This document shows positions 33,540 to 41,423 of a stretch of 64,000 nucleotides of DNA, one piece after another. The stretch spans positions 283,923-347,922 of the forward strand of contig NZ_JALJFG010000003.1 in NCBI RefSeq assembly GCF_023242475.1, in the 5' to 3' direction. Below the pieces are notes generated by a model. It had not been told where the DNA came from and ran no database searches. It saw nothing but the letters and a program-made list of their open reading frames with translations. The stretch is from Pseudomonas sp. MWU15-20650 (GTDB lineage: Bacteria > Pseudomonadota > Gammaproteobacteria > Pseudomonadales > Pseudomonadaceae). Position 1 is the stretch's first letter. The number at the start of each line of letters is the position of its first letter. A program made the translations under genes and the position numbers.

Positions 33540-33703
33540 TTGCGAAACTCCTTCTCTTTCAGGTCCAAGCCTGCAGTCAGCAGAAGTCGGATTACATCCG
33601 AACGCTTGACGTCTAGGCCAGTTTTATCAGCCATAGCCTTCGAATAAGCGTCGATACGATCCACCAAATCAGGCGGCAGTCGCATAGTCATGTGTTGCTT
33701 CAT
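33536..33703 (-). CDS. ribbon-helix-helix repressor
   Basis: From ATG 33703 the 55-residue protein reads MKQHMTMRLPPDLVDRIDAY and onward, a CopG/Arc-type ribbon-helix-helix: a short beta strand with MTMRLP, then two helices with VKRSDVIRLLLTAGLDL. A longer start at 33766 would cross the operator repeats and is rejected. The stop overlaps the start of the Rep-like gene. Its probable targets are the three 12-bp sites just upstream, so it is likely self-regulating and may control copy number or excision. Confidence 0.8.
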   Translation of the reverse strand: MKQHMTMRLPPDLVDRIDAYSKAMADKTGLDVKRSDVIRLLLTAGLDLKEKEFRK

Positions 33704-33725
33704 AGGCTTCTCGACCGAGTGTGAC

Positions 33726-33778
33726 ACGTTGTGCCACATGCTATATCTACGTGGCACAACGTGCAACGTTGTGCCACG
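33726..33778. promoter_or_regulatory. triple operator upstream of the ribbon-helix-helix gene
   Basis: A perfect inverted repeat CGTGGCACAACGT-GCA-ACGTTGTGCCACG (33750-33778) plus a third half-site ACGTTGTGCCAC (33726-33737) lie 23-75 bp upstream of the ATG at 33703 and just past the stop of the HTH gene. Three copies of one 12-bp word next to a CopG-type gene is a typical self-repression operator. Confidence 0.8.
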
Positions 33779-33783
33779 AAAAG

Positions 33784-34077
33784 CTAGGACGCACTAGACG
33801 GCTCAGCAAGCAAAGTGTAAAGCGCGACCTTTGGGTGCTTACGACCCCACTCATCCTCAACGCTGATGAGCCGGGTATGAATAGAATAACCAGCAGTGCG
33901 CAAGTCGCAGATCCTCGCACCTGGCCTACAGATGTTGAGCTCACGCATGATGGAAAAAGTGTCCGTTTGCCCAATCCGAAGACGTGCAAGTAGGCGTGTG
34001 AGTTGGGCGCTCAAGCTGTTATTGTGGAGATGAGATGTTTCTGGGCTGGCCTTATGGTTGGCCTTTTTTTTATCCAT
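33784..34077 (-). CDS. helix-turn-helix protein of mobile elements (HTH_39-like)
   Basis: The 97-residue protein (start MDKKKANHKASPETSHLHNN) has a C-terminal winged-helix motif: QLTRLLARLRIGQTDTFSIM, RELNICRPGARICDLRTAGY. This is the small HTH_39-type domain common in phages and integrative elements, thought to act in regulation. Its ATG shares one base with the AlpA stop (TAATG), so they are coupled. The N-terminal Lys run comes from a T8 tract. Confidence 0.7.
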   Translation of the reverse strand: MDKKKANHKASPETSHLHNNSLSAQLTRLLARLRIGQTDTFSIMRELNICRPGARICDLRTAGYSIHTRLISVEDEWGRKHPKVALYTLLAEPSSAS

Positions 34078-34346
34078 TATGCGGCCGCCCCACGAAGGGC
34101 GATGCGCTGACGAATCCATGTCTGCACTTCACCGAGAACCCAACCCACCGGGGCACCACGGCATTTGCTATTGCTCAGAGGAACAGGCTTTGGAAAGGTC
34201 GGATCGTCTTTGAGGCGCTTGTAGATGGTCGGTGCCGCGAAGCCGGTAATCGACTTCAATTCAGGCATGCGAATAATGGTCACCGCCGGGTCGCAGATAT
34301 TGCGAATGTTCATGATGGCGGCTTGTTCTGTGGTGTGGCTCTTCAT
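34077..34346 (-). CDS. alpA: AlpA-family excisionase/regulator
   Basis: An 89-residue MerR-like helix-turn-helix protein: IIRMPELKSITGFAAPTIYK, RLKDDPTFPKPVPLS, GWVLGEVQTWI is the AlpA pattern. AlpA proteins activate or assist the integrase during excision of P4-like and satellite elements. The ATG at 34346 has GGAGATTGAT; ATG 34313 is an alternative. It is the outermost gene at the right end, opposite the integrase at the left, and starts the leftward operon alpA-HTH. Confidence 0.88.
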   Translation of the reverse strand: MKSHTTEQAAIMNIRNICDPAVTIIRMPELKSITGFAAPTIYKRLKDDPTFPKPVPLSNSKCRGAPVGWVLGEVQTWIRQRIALRGAAA

Positions 34347-34549
34347 ATCAATCTCCAGATGTTGGTTGCCTCTGGAGCCATGCTCTTCTGTGCGATATCC
34401 CCCCTCACAAGCGTCCCCCTATCCCCTTTTTTGAGGGGGGGTTAGACCTAGATGGATGGGGTAGCAGCACCCACCACCGTGTATCCCTACGTGTATCCCT
34501 GCAAAAATTAAGAAAATAAAGTCTTTAAACTACATATACTTACATCAAT
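34347..34549. other. right-end non-coding region of the element
   Basis: No gene is present. The stretch holds a long-loop inverted repeat (CCCCCCTCA at 34399-34407, TGAGGGGGG at 34432-34440) and the right arm repeats. AT-rich sequence precedes the attR copy. Confidence 0.5.
34479..34500. repeat. right arm-type integrase repeats
   Basis: GTGTATCCCT occurs twice in direct orientation (34479-34488 and 34491-34500), separated by two bases. The same word occurs near the left end (20551-20597), which supports a role as integrase arm sites. Confidence 0.55.
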
Positions 34550-34578
34550 GGTTCAAATGACTGTGTACCACCAAGTAC
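34550..34578 (+). repeat. attR of the integrated element
   Basis: GGTTCAAATGACTGTGTACCACCAAGTAC is the imperfect second copy of the tRNA-Met 3' end (see 20411-20440). It ends the 14.1-kb element. Chromosomal sequence resumes with the displaced terminator. Confidence 0.7.
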
Positions 34579-34580
34579 TA

Positions 34581-34612
34581 AAAACGGCTTACCGAAAGGT
34601 AGGCCGTTTTTT
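34581..34612 (+). terminator. displaced host terminator of tRNA-Met
   Basis: AAAACGGCTTACC-GAAA-GGTAGGCCGTTTT followed by T3. The 13-bp stem has one wobble and a GAAA tetraloop. Before integration it would have lain directly after tRNA-Met. Confidence 0.85.
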
Positions 34613-34738
34613 TATGCCTGTAGAAAAGTACAACCGGGTGCTGCCTTCATGCGCCCCAAAAAACTCACCATCTGTATTTTGACGCCCCCCAACCCCACTG
34701 TTAGTGTCCAGCCTCCCCTACACATGGAGTGCCCCACT

Positions 34739-35518
34739 GTGAAACTGGACATCTACCAAGTCGACGCCTTCAGCCAACAGCCGTTCGGCGGTAACCCGGC
34801 CGCGGTGTGCCCACTCACCGAGTGGCTGAGCGACGAACAACTGCACAACATTGCAGCCGAGAATAATCTCTCGGAAACAGCGTTCTTCGTGCCCCGTGGC
34901 GAGTTCTATGAGTTGCGTTGGCTTACCCCGGAAGTCGAAGTAGACCTGTGCGGCCATGCAACGTTGGCGGCGGCGTGGGTGTTGATCCATGCGCTGACGG
35001 GCGCCCCCGAAGTGCTGCGCTTTGCCACGCGCAGCGGCGAACTTCGGGTGACGCGAAAAGGCGATGAGTTGGCAATGGATTTCCCGGCCAAGCAGCCCGA
35101 ACGCTGCGAGCCGCCGAGCGGGATGCTGAGTGCACTGGGCATTGAAAAGGCCGAGGTGTTTGCTACCGACGATTACATCGTGCTGGTTGAGGATCAAGCA
35201 CAGGTGGCTTCACTCACACCCGATTTCGCACGACTCAAGGGCCTGCCTAAACGCGGGATTGCAGTGACGGCCAAAAGCACGCGATTTGATTTCGTCTCGC
35301 GTTGGTTCGGCCCGAATGTGGGGATCAACGAAGACCCGGTCACCGGTTCGGCGCACACCTCACTGGCACCGTTCTGGGCCGAACGCCTGGGCAAATCGCA
35401 GTTGACCGCTGAACAAGGCGGCACACGCAAGGGCCAATTGCATTGTGAGCTACAGGGTGACCGCGTGATTATCTCCGGCCACGCAGCGCTGTATATGCAA
35501 GGCGTGATTTACCTGTAA
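34739..35518 (+). CDS. PhzF-family isomerase/epimerase-like protein
   Basis: A 259-residue protein if started at GTG 34739, which puts MKLDIYQVDAF at the N-terminus as in most family members and has GGAG nine bases upstream; ATG 34724 would add five residues. The catalytic Glu is at residue 46 (NLSETAFFV), with the motif DLCGHATLAAAW and, in the second domain, GINEDPVTGSAHTSLAPFW. PhzF proteins are diaminopimelate-epimerase-fold enzymes acting on small metabolites; no phenazine cluster is present, so the substrate is unknown. It is the first chromosomal gene right of the element. Confidence 0.9.
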   Translation: MKLDIYQVDAFSQQPFGGNPAAVCPLTEWLSDEQLHNIAAENNLSETAFFVPRGEFYELRWLTPEVEVDLCGHATLAAAWVLIHALTGAPEVLRFATRSGELRVTRKGDELAMDFPAKQPERCEPPSGMLSALGIEKAEVFATDDYIVLVEDQAQVASLTPDFARLKGLPKRGIAVTAKSTRFDFVSRWFGPNVGINEDPVTGSAHTSLAPFWAERLGKSQLTAEQGGTRKGQLHCELQGDRVIISGHAALYMQGVIYL

Positions 35519-35554
35519 AAAGCAGTACCCAAAGGACAACAGATCATTCACAAA

Positions 35555-37384
35555 ATGAACGGAGTTCAGCGCGTGTTTTCAACTTCCCGCCGTCAGCTAT
35601 CGATAATTGTCGCGGCTCTGGTCCTTTCGGCCTGCCATACCCCCGTCACCGAACAACCACCGGCACCAGAGCTGGGCTCGGGCTATCGCACCGACCTTAC
35701 CACCCGCCATGCCGAACGCCATATGGCCGCCGCCGCCAACCCGCTGGCAGCCGAAGCCGGGCGTGAGATGTTGCGCCAAGGCGGTTCGGCCATCGATGCG
35801 GCAATTGCCATGCAAGCAGTGTTGACGCTGGTGGAACCGCAGTCTTCCGGTATTGGCGGCGGCGCGTTCATCATGGTGTGGGACGGAAACCGCGTGCATG
35901 CATACGACGGCCGCGAAACCGCGCCGACCGGAGCGACTGAACGGTTGTTCCTCAAGGCCGACGGCACGCCGATGGCGTTCACGGATGCGCAGATCGGCGG
36001 GCGTTCAGTGGGCACGCCGGGTGTGTTGCGGGCCTTGGAAATGGCGCACAAAAAGAGCGGCCATCTGCAATGGGCCAAGCTGTTCGAGCCGGCGATTCGC
36101 CTGGCGGAGCAGGGTTTCGCGATTTCTCCACGCTTGCACAGCCTGATCGCAGCGGATCGTTTTATCCCGCAATCGCCGGAAATGGCGGCCTACTTCCTGA
36201 ATACCGATGGCTCGCCGAAAGCCGCCGGCACCCTGCTGAAAAACCCGGCGTTGGCGAAGGTGTTCAAACGCATTGCCAAGGAAGGACCGGACGCGCTGTA
36301 CCACGGCCCGATTGCCGATGAAATCGCGCGCAAGGTCCAGGGCCACCCTAACCCAGGTAGCCTGTCGCAAACGGACCTGCTGGGCTACACCGCCAAGGAA
36401 CGTTCCCCCCTGTGCACCGACTACAAACAATGGAAGGTCTGCGGCATGCCACCGCCCTCATCGGGCGGGATTGCGGTCGCGCAGATCCTGGGGACGTTGC
36501 AGGCGCTGGAAGCCCGTGACCCGCGCTTGGCCATCGCCCCCATGACACCGGTCAAGAGCACCTCGCCTGCCGGGCTTGAGCCAACGCCCGAGGCGGTGCA
36601 CTTGATCGCCGAAGCCGGACGCCTGGCCTTTGCCGACCGCGCGCTGTATGTGGCCGATGCGGACTTCACACCGGTCCCGGTAGCCGGTCTCGTCGCGCCG
36701 AACTACCTGGCCCAACGCGCCGCGCTGATCGGTGAGCGCAGCATGGGCATCGCCAAGCCGGGCCAACCCGCGGGTATCCAGGTAGCGTACGCGCCGGATC
36801 GCTCGCCACTGCGCATTTCCACCTCGCAAGTAGTTGCAATGGATGACGTGGGCGGCGCCGTGTCGATGACCACCACGGTGGAAGCGGCATTCGGCTCCCA
36901 TGTGATGGTGCAGGGCTTTTTGCTCAACAACCAGATGACTGACTTCTCGTTCATCCCCGAAGAAAACGGCCAGCCGGTCGCCAACCGCGTGCAACCCGGC
37001 AAGCGCCCGCGCTCGGCCATGGCTCCGACCTTGGTGTTCGACCGCAAGAGTGGCGAGTTACTGGCAACCGTCGGCTCGCCGGGCGGTTCGCAGATCATCG
37101 AGTACGTGAGCAAATCCCTGGTGGCCATGCTCGACTGGAAGCTCGACCCACAAGCCGCCATCAGCCTGCCCAATTTTGGTAGCCGCAACGGCGCTACCGA
37201 ACTCGAGCAAGGACTGTTCAGCCCAGTGCTGAAACAGGCGCTCAAGGACAAAGGTCATGCCCTGAACGAGATTGATATGACCAGTGGTATCCAGGCCATT
37301 GTTCGCACGCGCAACGCTCAAGGTAAGGTTGTTCTGAGCGGCGGCGCAGACCCTCGGCGCGAAGGCGAAGCGCTAGGCGACTAA
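35555..37384 (+). CDS. ggt: gamma-glutamyltranspeptidase
   Basis: The 609-residue protein has a signal peptide with a lipobox-like end (LVLSAC, residues 22-27), then the GGT fold. The large-subunit motif GSAIDAAIAMQAVLTLVEPQ and the small-subunit region with LLNNQMTDFS are intact. The autocleavage and catalytic Thr is Thr423 in ISTSQVVAMDD, where E. coli has TTHYSVVD. It would break gamma-glutamyl bonds of glutathione in the periplasm. It lies 36 bp after the PhzF-like gene and 27 bp before the laccase-domain gene. Confidence 0.92.
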   Translation: MNGVQRVFSTSRRQLSIIVAALVLSACHTPVTEQPPAPELGSGYRTDLTTRHAERHMAAAANPLAAEAGREMLRQGGSAIDAAIAMQAVLTLVEPQSSGIGGGAFIMVWDGNRVHAYDGRETAPTGATERLFLKADGTPMAFTDAQIGGRSVGTPGVLRALEMAHKKSGHLQWAKLFEPAIRLAEQGFAISPRLHSLIAADRFIPQSPEMAAYFLNTDGSPKAAGTLLKNPALAKVFKRIAKEGPDALYHGPIADEIARKVQGHPNPGSLSQTDLLGYTAKERSPLCTDYKQWKVCGMPPPSSGGIAVAQILGTLQALEARDPRLAIAPMTPVKSTSPAGLEPTPEAVHLIAEAGRLAFADRALYVADADFTPVPVAGLVAPNYLAQRAALIGERSMGIAKPGQPAGIQVAYAPDRSPLRISTSQVVAMDDVGGAVSMTTTVEAAFGSHVMVQGFLLNNQMTDFSFIPEENGQPVANRVQPGKRPRSAMAPTLVFDRKSGELLATVGSPGGSQIIEYVSKSLVAMLDWKLDPQAAISLPNFGSRNGATELEQGLFSPVLKQALKDKGHALNEIDMTSGIQAIVRTRNAQGKVVLSGGADPRREGEALGD

Positions 37385-37411
37385 GGTGCTCTAATCAACG
37401 GAGAAATCGCG

Positions 37412-38137
37412 GTGCACAAGGCAAATATTCTCGACGCCCTACCCGGCGTCGATCATGGTTTTTGTTCGATTGACGACCCGCTGCGTCCCGATGAGGTGTT
37501 CATCTGCAAGCAGGTGCACAGCGCATCGGTGATTGAATGGCAAGCGGGTCAAGTGGCCAACACCGTTGAGGCGGATGGCGTATTCAGCCAGGCCCGGCAT
37601 CCCATTGCAGTCATTACGGCCGATTGCTTGCCCATCCTGATCGCCGCCCAAAACGGCGCGCACGTGGCGGCGATTCATGGCGGCTGGAAGGGGCTGCAAC
37701 GCGGGATTATCAAGAATGCCGTGCAGCGCTTTGTCGACGATGGCGTGGCTGTGGACCAGCTACGGGTTGCGATTGGGCCGTCGATCAAACCGTGCTGCTA
37801 TGAAGTGAGTGAGACATTTATCGCCGAGTTCCAGGCAGATCAAGGGCACGTGTGGCAGGGCAGCCAGGCCCCATGGCAGGTAGAGCAACCCACGCCGTTG
37901 CTGCCAGCGCAGATTGCACCACCCCATGCCAGGCAAGCGAGAAGCGCCTGGTTTGACTTGAGCGGGTATGGGCTGATGTTGCTGCAGGCCGCGGGGGTCA
38001 AGCGCGAGCACATCGAGGTGAGCGAGGTGTGCACCTACTGCACATCGCCGGCGTTCGCCAGCTACCGCAGGAGGACGCATCACCCGGAGGAACCGAGGAC
38101 ACTGATCTATTCATGGATTGCTCGTACTAACAAGTGA
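37412..38137 (+). CDS. laccase-domain protein (YfiH/PgeF family), GTG start
   Basis: A 241-residue protein of the multicopper-like PF02578 family. Metal and catalytic residues are His36 (KQVHSASV), Cys72 (TADCLPI) and His89 (HGGWKG), with CTYCTSPAFASYRR near the C-terminus. PgeF is a peptidoglycan-editing enzyme. It starts at GTG 37412 after GGAGAAATCGCG. The usual chromosomal yfiH of pseudomonads sits elsewhere (after rluD), so this is likely a paralogue; it pairs with ggt and the D-Ala ligase in a neighbourhood with a cell-envelope theme. Confidence 0.88.
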   Translation: MHKANILDALPGVDHGFCSIDDPLRPDEVFICKQVHSASVIEWQAGQVANTVEADGVFSQARHPIAVITADCLPILIAAQNGAHVAAIHGGWKGLQRGIIKNAVQRFVDDGVAVDQLRVAIGPSIKPCCYEVSETFIAEFQADQGHVWQGSQAPWQVEQPTPLLPAQIAPPHARQARSAWFDLSGYGLMLLQAAGVKREHIEVSEVCTYCTSPAFASYRRRTHHPEEPRTLIYSWIARTNK

Positions 38138-38303
38138 GATACCGCCTACAGCCTGCTTTCGCAATCCCGCCCCATACCTCCTAATCGCACCGTGCCATGT
38201 CACTATTTGCGATAAAAAGAGCCTTGAGTCGGCGCTTTCTCTCCGGAGCAGCGCGCTCGCTACTGCATATTGCAGCAGTAAGACCCGACGTTTTTCGTGA
38301 AGT

Positions 38304-38333
38304 GCTCAGTAACGCCTGATGGCGTTACTGAGC
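38304..38333. terminator. perfect 13-bp hairpin between convergent genes
   Basis: GCTCAGTAACGCC-TGAT-GGCGTTACTGAGC is a perfect 13-bp stem with a 4-base loop. It lies between the convergent laccase-domain and ddlA genes and has no T-run. It could be a bidirectional processing or attenuating structure. Confidence 0.55.
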
Positions 38334-38345
38334 GTCGGCCGACAG

Positions 38346-39440
38346 CTATCGACTGACCTTCAACCCCTTGCGCCCCGCATGCCGCTCCAGTGCCAGTTCA
38401 ATCAACCGGCTCACCAGTTCGCTGTAGCTCATACCTGCCGCCTGCCACAGCTTGGGGTACATGCTGATACGCGTAAATCCAGGCAGTGAGTTGATTTCAT
38501 TGATCAGCACTTCACCTTCGTCGGTGAGGAACACGTCGACCCGCGCCAACCCTGCGCAGCCCAACACCTCGAACGCCTCAATGGCCAGGCGGCGAATGCG
38601 CTCGCTGGCTTCATGACTGATAGCCGCCGGCACCACGACTTGGGCCGCGTGATCGTCGATGTATTTGCTGTCGTAGGAGTAGAAGCCACTGCTCACCAGG
38701 ATCTCGCCACAACCGCTGGCGATAGGGTTCTCGTTGCCCAGTACCGCGCATTCGATTTCACGGCCTTGGACGGCGGACTCCACCAGCACTTTTTCATCAA
38801 ATCCCAGGGCCAGTTCAACGGCAGCGTGGTACTCGGCTTCGCTGTCGACTTTGCTCACACCGACAGACGAACCTTGGTTGGCCGGTTTGACGAACATCGG
38901 CAAGCCGAGCTTGTTCACGGCCATCTCAAAGGAGGTTCGAGCCGCGTTGCCACGGGTCAGGGTAATGAACGGCGTGACGGCAATGCCGGCGTCACGCAGC
39001 AGGCGTTTGCTGATGTCCTTGTCCATGCACACAGCCGAACCGAGCACGTCGGAGCCGACGAATGGCAAGTCAGCCATGCGCAACAAGCCTTGCAGGCAAC
39101 CGTCCTCGCCCAGGGTGCCGTGGACGATGGGGAAGATCACGTCGATATGTTCCCGCAGGCCCTGGCCGGACGTCTCCACCACTTGCTGGCTGGCCTTGCC
39201 AGGCACCACCGCCAGCTCGCGGTTGGATTGGTTGAGGGCAATCAGCGCCGGGTTTTCCTGGTTGAGCAGGAAGTTCGAGGTGTCGTTGAGGTGCCAGTGA
39301 CCGGCCTTGTCGATACCGATCAGGATGGGTTCGAAGCGTGAACGGTCGAGTGCATCCACGATATTGCGCGCCGATTGCAGCGAGACTTCATGCTCGGCCG
39401 AACGCCCGCCAAAAATAATACCTACCCGCACCTTGCTCAT
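38346..39440 (-). CDS. ddlA: D-alanine--D-alanine ligase
   Basis: The 364-residue protein is full length for the Ddl family. It has the N-terminal signature [18 protein letters not shown], the [12 protein letters not shown] block, the ATP-grasp motif [16 protein letters not shown], and the C-terminal metal site [18 protein letters not shown]. It joins two D-Ala for peptidoglycan synthesis. A second Ddl (ddlB type) is normally in the mur-fts cluster, so this is the A-type copy outside that cluster. Confidence 0.95.
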   Translation of the reverse strand: MSKVRVGIIFGGRSAEHEVSLQSARNIVDALDRSRFEPILIGIDKAGHWHLNDTSNFLLNQENPALIALNQSNRELAVVPGKASQQVVETSGQGLREHIDVIFPIVHGTLGEDGCLQGLLRMADLPFVGSDVLGSAVCMDKDISKRLLRDAGIAVTPFITLTRGNAARTSFEMAVNKLGLPMFVKPANQGSSVGVSKVDSEAEYHAAVELALGFDEKVLVESAVQGREIECAVLGNENPIASGCGEILVSSGFYSYDSKYIDDHAAQVVVPAAISHEASERIRRLAIEAFEVLGCAGLARVDVFLTDEGEVLINEINSLPGFTRISMYPKLWQAAGMSYSELVSRLIELALERHAGRKGLKVSR

Positions 39441-39449
39441 GACCCTGCC

Positions 39450-39581
39450 TCACTGTTGAAAATAAGGCTTCTTACCATGGGCGGTCAGCGATTCGCTACC
39501 AGATGTGCACCGAACAACAGGTAGCAACAGCAGCCCCAGCGACACCAAGGGCGCCAGGTAGGCCAAGTCGAAAAGATCCAT
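39450..39581 (-). CDS. small single-span membrane protein upstream of ddlA
   Basis: A 43-residue frame from ATG 39581, preceded by an unusually strong ribosome site (GGAGGGAGCCGCCCC). It reads MDLFDLAYLAPLVSLGLLLL, one membrane helix, then a polar tail (TAHGKKPYFQQ). It lies 9 bp before ddlA in the same direction, so it would be co-transcribed. The strong ribosome site and hydrophobic core argue that it is real, but no homologue is recalled. Confidence 0.45.
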   Translation of the reverse strand: MDLFDLAYLAPLVSLGLLLLPVVRCTSGSESLTAHGKKPYFQQ

Positions 39582-39717
39582 GGGGCGGCTCCCTCCGGGC
39601 ACTGTACGAGCCAGGATCATAGGCCGCGCCCGACGCCTGCACAATCGTACAAGACCCCAGCAGACAACCGGTGCAGACTCAGTTAACGTGTTTCCACCTA
39701 TTTCTGTGACAGTCACC

Positions 39718-40527
39718 ATGGGCCAACTCACTTCTCCCCTCGATTGGCTGCATCGCGCCCCGCACGCCAGCGGCCTGGACCGTATCGAAGCCTACTTTGC
39801 CGGTTTTGCGTTCGACCCACATCGCCACGACACCTACGCCATCGGCCGAACGTTGTTCGGCGTGCAGAGTTATCACTACCGGGGTTGCATGACCCACAGC
39901 TTGCCCGGTACGACCATGGTGATTCACCCCGATGAATCCCATGATGGCCGTGCCAGCAGCGTAGAAGGTTTCAAGTACCGCATGATTTATGTAGAGCCGG
40001 CGCTGATCCAGCAGATTCTCGGCGGCCGGCCGCTGCCGTTTATCCAGAACGGCCTATCCACTGACCCGCGACTGTTCCGCGCCAGCGAAGTATTGCTGCA
40101 AAGCCTGGACTGCCCGATTGATCCGATGCAGGAACAGGACGCGCTGTACGACCTGGCGCAAGCGCTGAGCGCTGCGTCCGGCGCTATCGTCAGCCGCAAA
40201 TCCTTCGATTACCTCGCCGCTGAGCGTGCGCGGGAATTCATCCACAGCGCGCTCGGCCGCAGCATCACCCTGGATGAAATGGCCGACCACGCCGGCCGCG
40301 ACCGCTGGGCGTTGTCGCGGGATTTTCGTTTGTTGTTCGGCACCAGCCCCTACCGCTACCTGACCATGCGTCGGCTGGACCTGGTGCGCCACCTGCTGGC
40401 TCAGGGCCAATCGTTGGTGGACGCAGCACTGACCGCCGGTTTCACCGACCAAAGCCATATGACAAGGCAATTTCGCAGCACCTACGGCATGCCGCCATCG
40501 CGTTGGGTGAAGATGCTCGGGCGCTGA
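39718..40527 (+). CDS. AraC-family transcription regulator
   Basis: From ATG 39718 the protein has 269 residues: an N-terminal cupin-like sensing domain (FDPHRHDTYAIGRTLFGVQS) and a C-terminal pair of helix-turn-helices (SITLDEMADHAGRDRWALSR, then SLVDAALTAGFTDQSHMTRQ, FRSTYGMPPSRW). Longer frames to 39580 overlap the opposite-strand small protein and are unlikely. Its target and ligand are unknown; neighbours give no clear hint. Confidence 0.88.
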   Translation: MGQLTSPLDWLHRAPHASGLDRIEAYFAGFAFDPHRHDTYAIGRTLFGVQSYHYRGCMTHSLPGTTMVIHPDESHDGRASSVEGFKYRMIYVEPALIQQILGGRPLPFIQNGLSTDPRLFRASEVLLQSLDCPIDPMQEQDALYDLAQALSAASGAIVSRKSFDYLAAERAREFIHSALGRSITLDEMADHAGRDRWALSRDFRLLFGTSPYRYLTMRRLDLVRHLLAQGQSLVDAALTAGFTDQSHMTRQFRSTYGMPPSRWVKMLGR

Positions 40528-40666
40528 TCGCGGGATTGGAATGCATTCAAAATGTGCTGGACCTTCGGGCGCGCTGGTTTTCCTATTGACCGGTCTGCTA
40601 ACCCGCGCACAGCTGCCACCTTGCGTTTAGCAGCTTCGACGGTAAGTTGTGTAGATCCCTATGCTC

Positions 40667-40690
40667 ATCGGGGGCAAGCCCCCTCCCACA
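40667..40690. repeat. single REP element
   Basis: ATCGGGGGCAAGCCCCCTCCCACA is the palindromic REP core common in P. fluorescens genomes. It sits alone in the 260-bp gap between the AraC and flavin reductase genes. No other gene-like sequence is seen there. Confidence 0.85.
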
Positions 40691-40787
40691 TTTGGATCGG
40701 TGTGAATCAGTGAGATCTCACTCTGCTGTTGACCTTAGTCGCCCCGTTAAACCACGCTGGCCGCACACTGAGCCTGGGCAGTAGGGG

Positions 40788-41363
40788 TCAGAGCTGGCGC
40801 CCGACAATCGGCTGGCCGATGCTCAGGAAATTCCCACCCGCCACATGGTGCAGGGTGCGCAGTTCATCATGGCCGTCGAAATGCCAGCGGCCTTCGCTGA
40901 ATACGCGTTCATCGGCATAGGCCGCGACCACTTCGCCCAGGAACAGGTCATAAGCCTGCTGGTTATGAGGCTCTGGCAGCAGCCGGCATTCCAGCCACGC
41001 CACGCAGCCTTCCAGCAAGGGGGCTTCGCAATGTTCGCCGCTGAAAACGTGCAGCCCGTAGGCGGCGAATTTGTCGGTTTCAGCGCCGGTGGTATTGCCC
41101 ACGGTCTGCACCAGATCGGCCTGCGCCACGCAAGGTACCTGCAGCACGAAGGTGCCGGCGGCTTCCAGCAGTTGGCGGGTCCAGGTGGCCTTGTCGAGCA
41201 CCACCGCGACTTTCGGCGGCTCGAAATCCAACGGCATGGCCCAGGCAGCTGCCATGATATTGCGCTGGCCGTTGTGGGCTGCGCTGACCAACACGGTCGG
41301 CCCGTGGTTGAGCAAGCGGTAGGCTTTGGACAAAGGGACGGGGCGGCAGTGAATAGGGCTCAT
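40788..41363 (-). CDS. flavin reductase-like domain protein
   Basis: The 191-residue protein (start MSPIHCRPVPLSKAYRLLNH) belongs to the flavin reductase/FMN-binding split-barrel family: GPTVLVSAAHNGQRNIMAAA, WAMPLDFEPPKVAVVL are its typical FMN-contact segments. It likely uses FMN and NAD(P)H or serves a two-component oxygenase; no such oxygenase is adjacent. ATG 41363 is preferred over an upstream TTG at 41381. Confidence 0.88.
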   Translation of the reverse strand: MSPIHCRPVPLSKAYRLLNHGPTVLVSAAHNGQRNIMAAAWAMPLDFEPPKVAVVLDKATWTRQLLEAAGTFVLQVPCVAQADLVQTVGNTTGAETDKFAAYGLHVFSGEHCEAPLLEGCVAWLECRLLPEPHNQQAYDLFLGEVVAAYADERVFSEGRWHFDGHDELRTLHHVAGGNFLSIGQPIVGRQL

Positions 41364-41423
41364 GGAGGGTCGGCTCTTCAAGCTAGAAAAAACCTACGAT
41401 ACCTCAAGCATGAGCCCGGTGGG

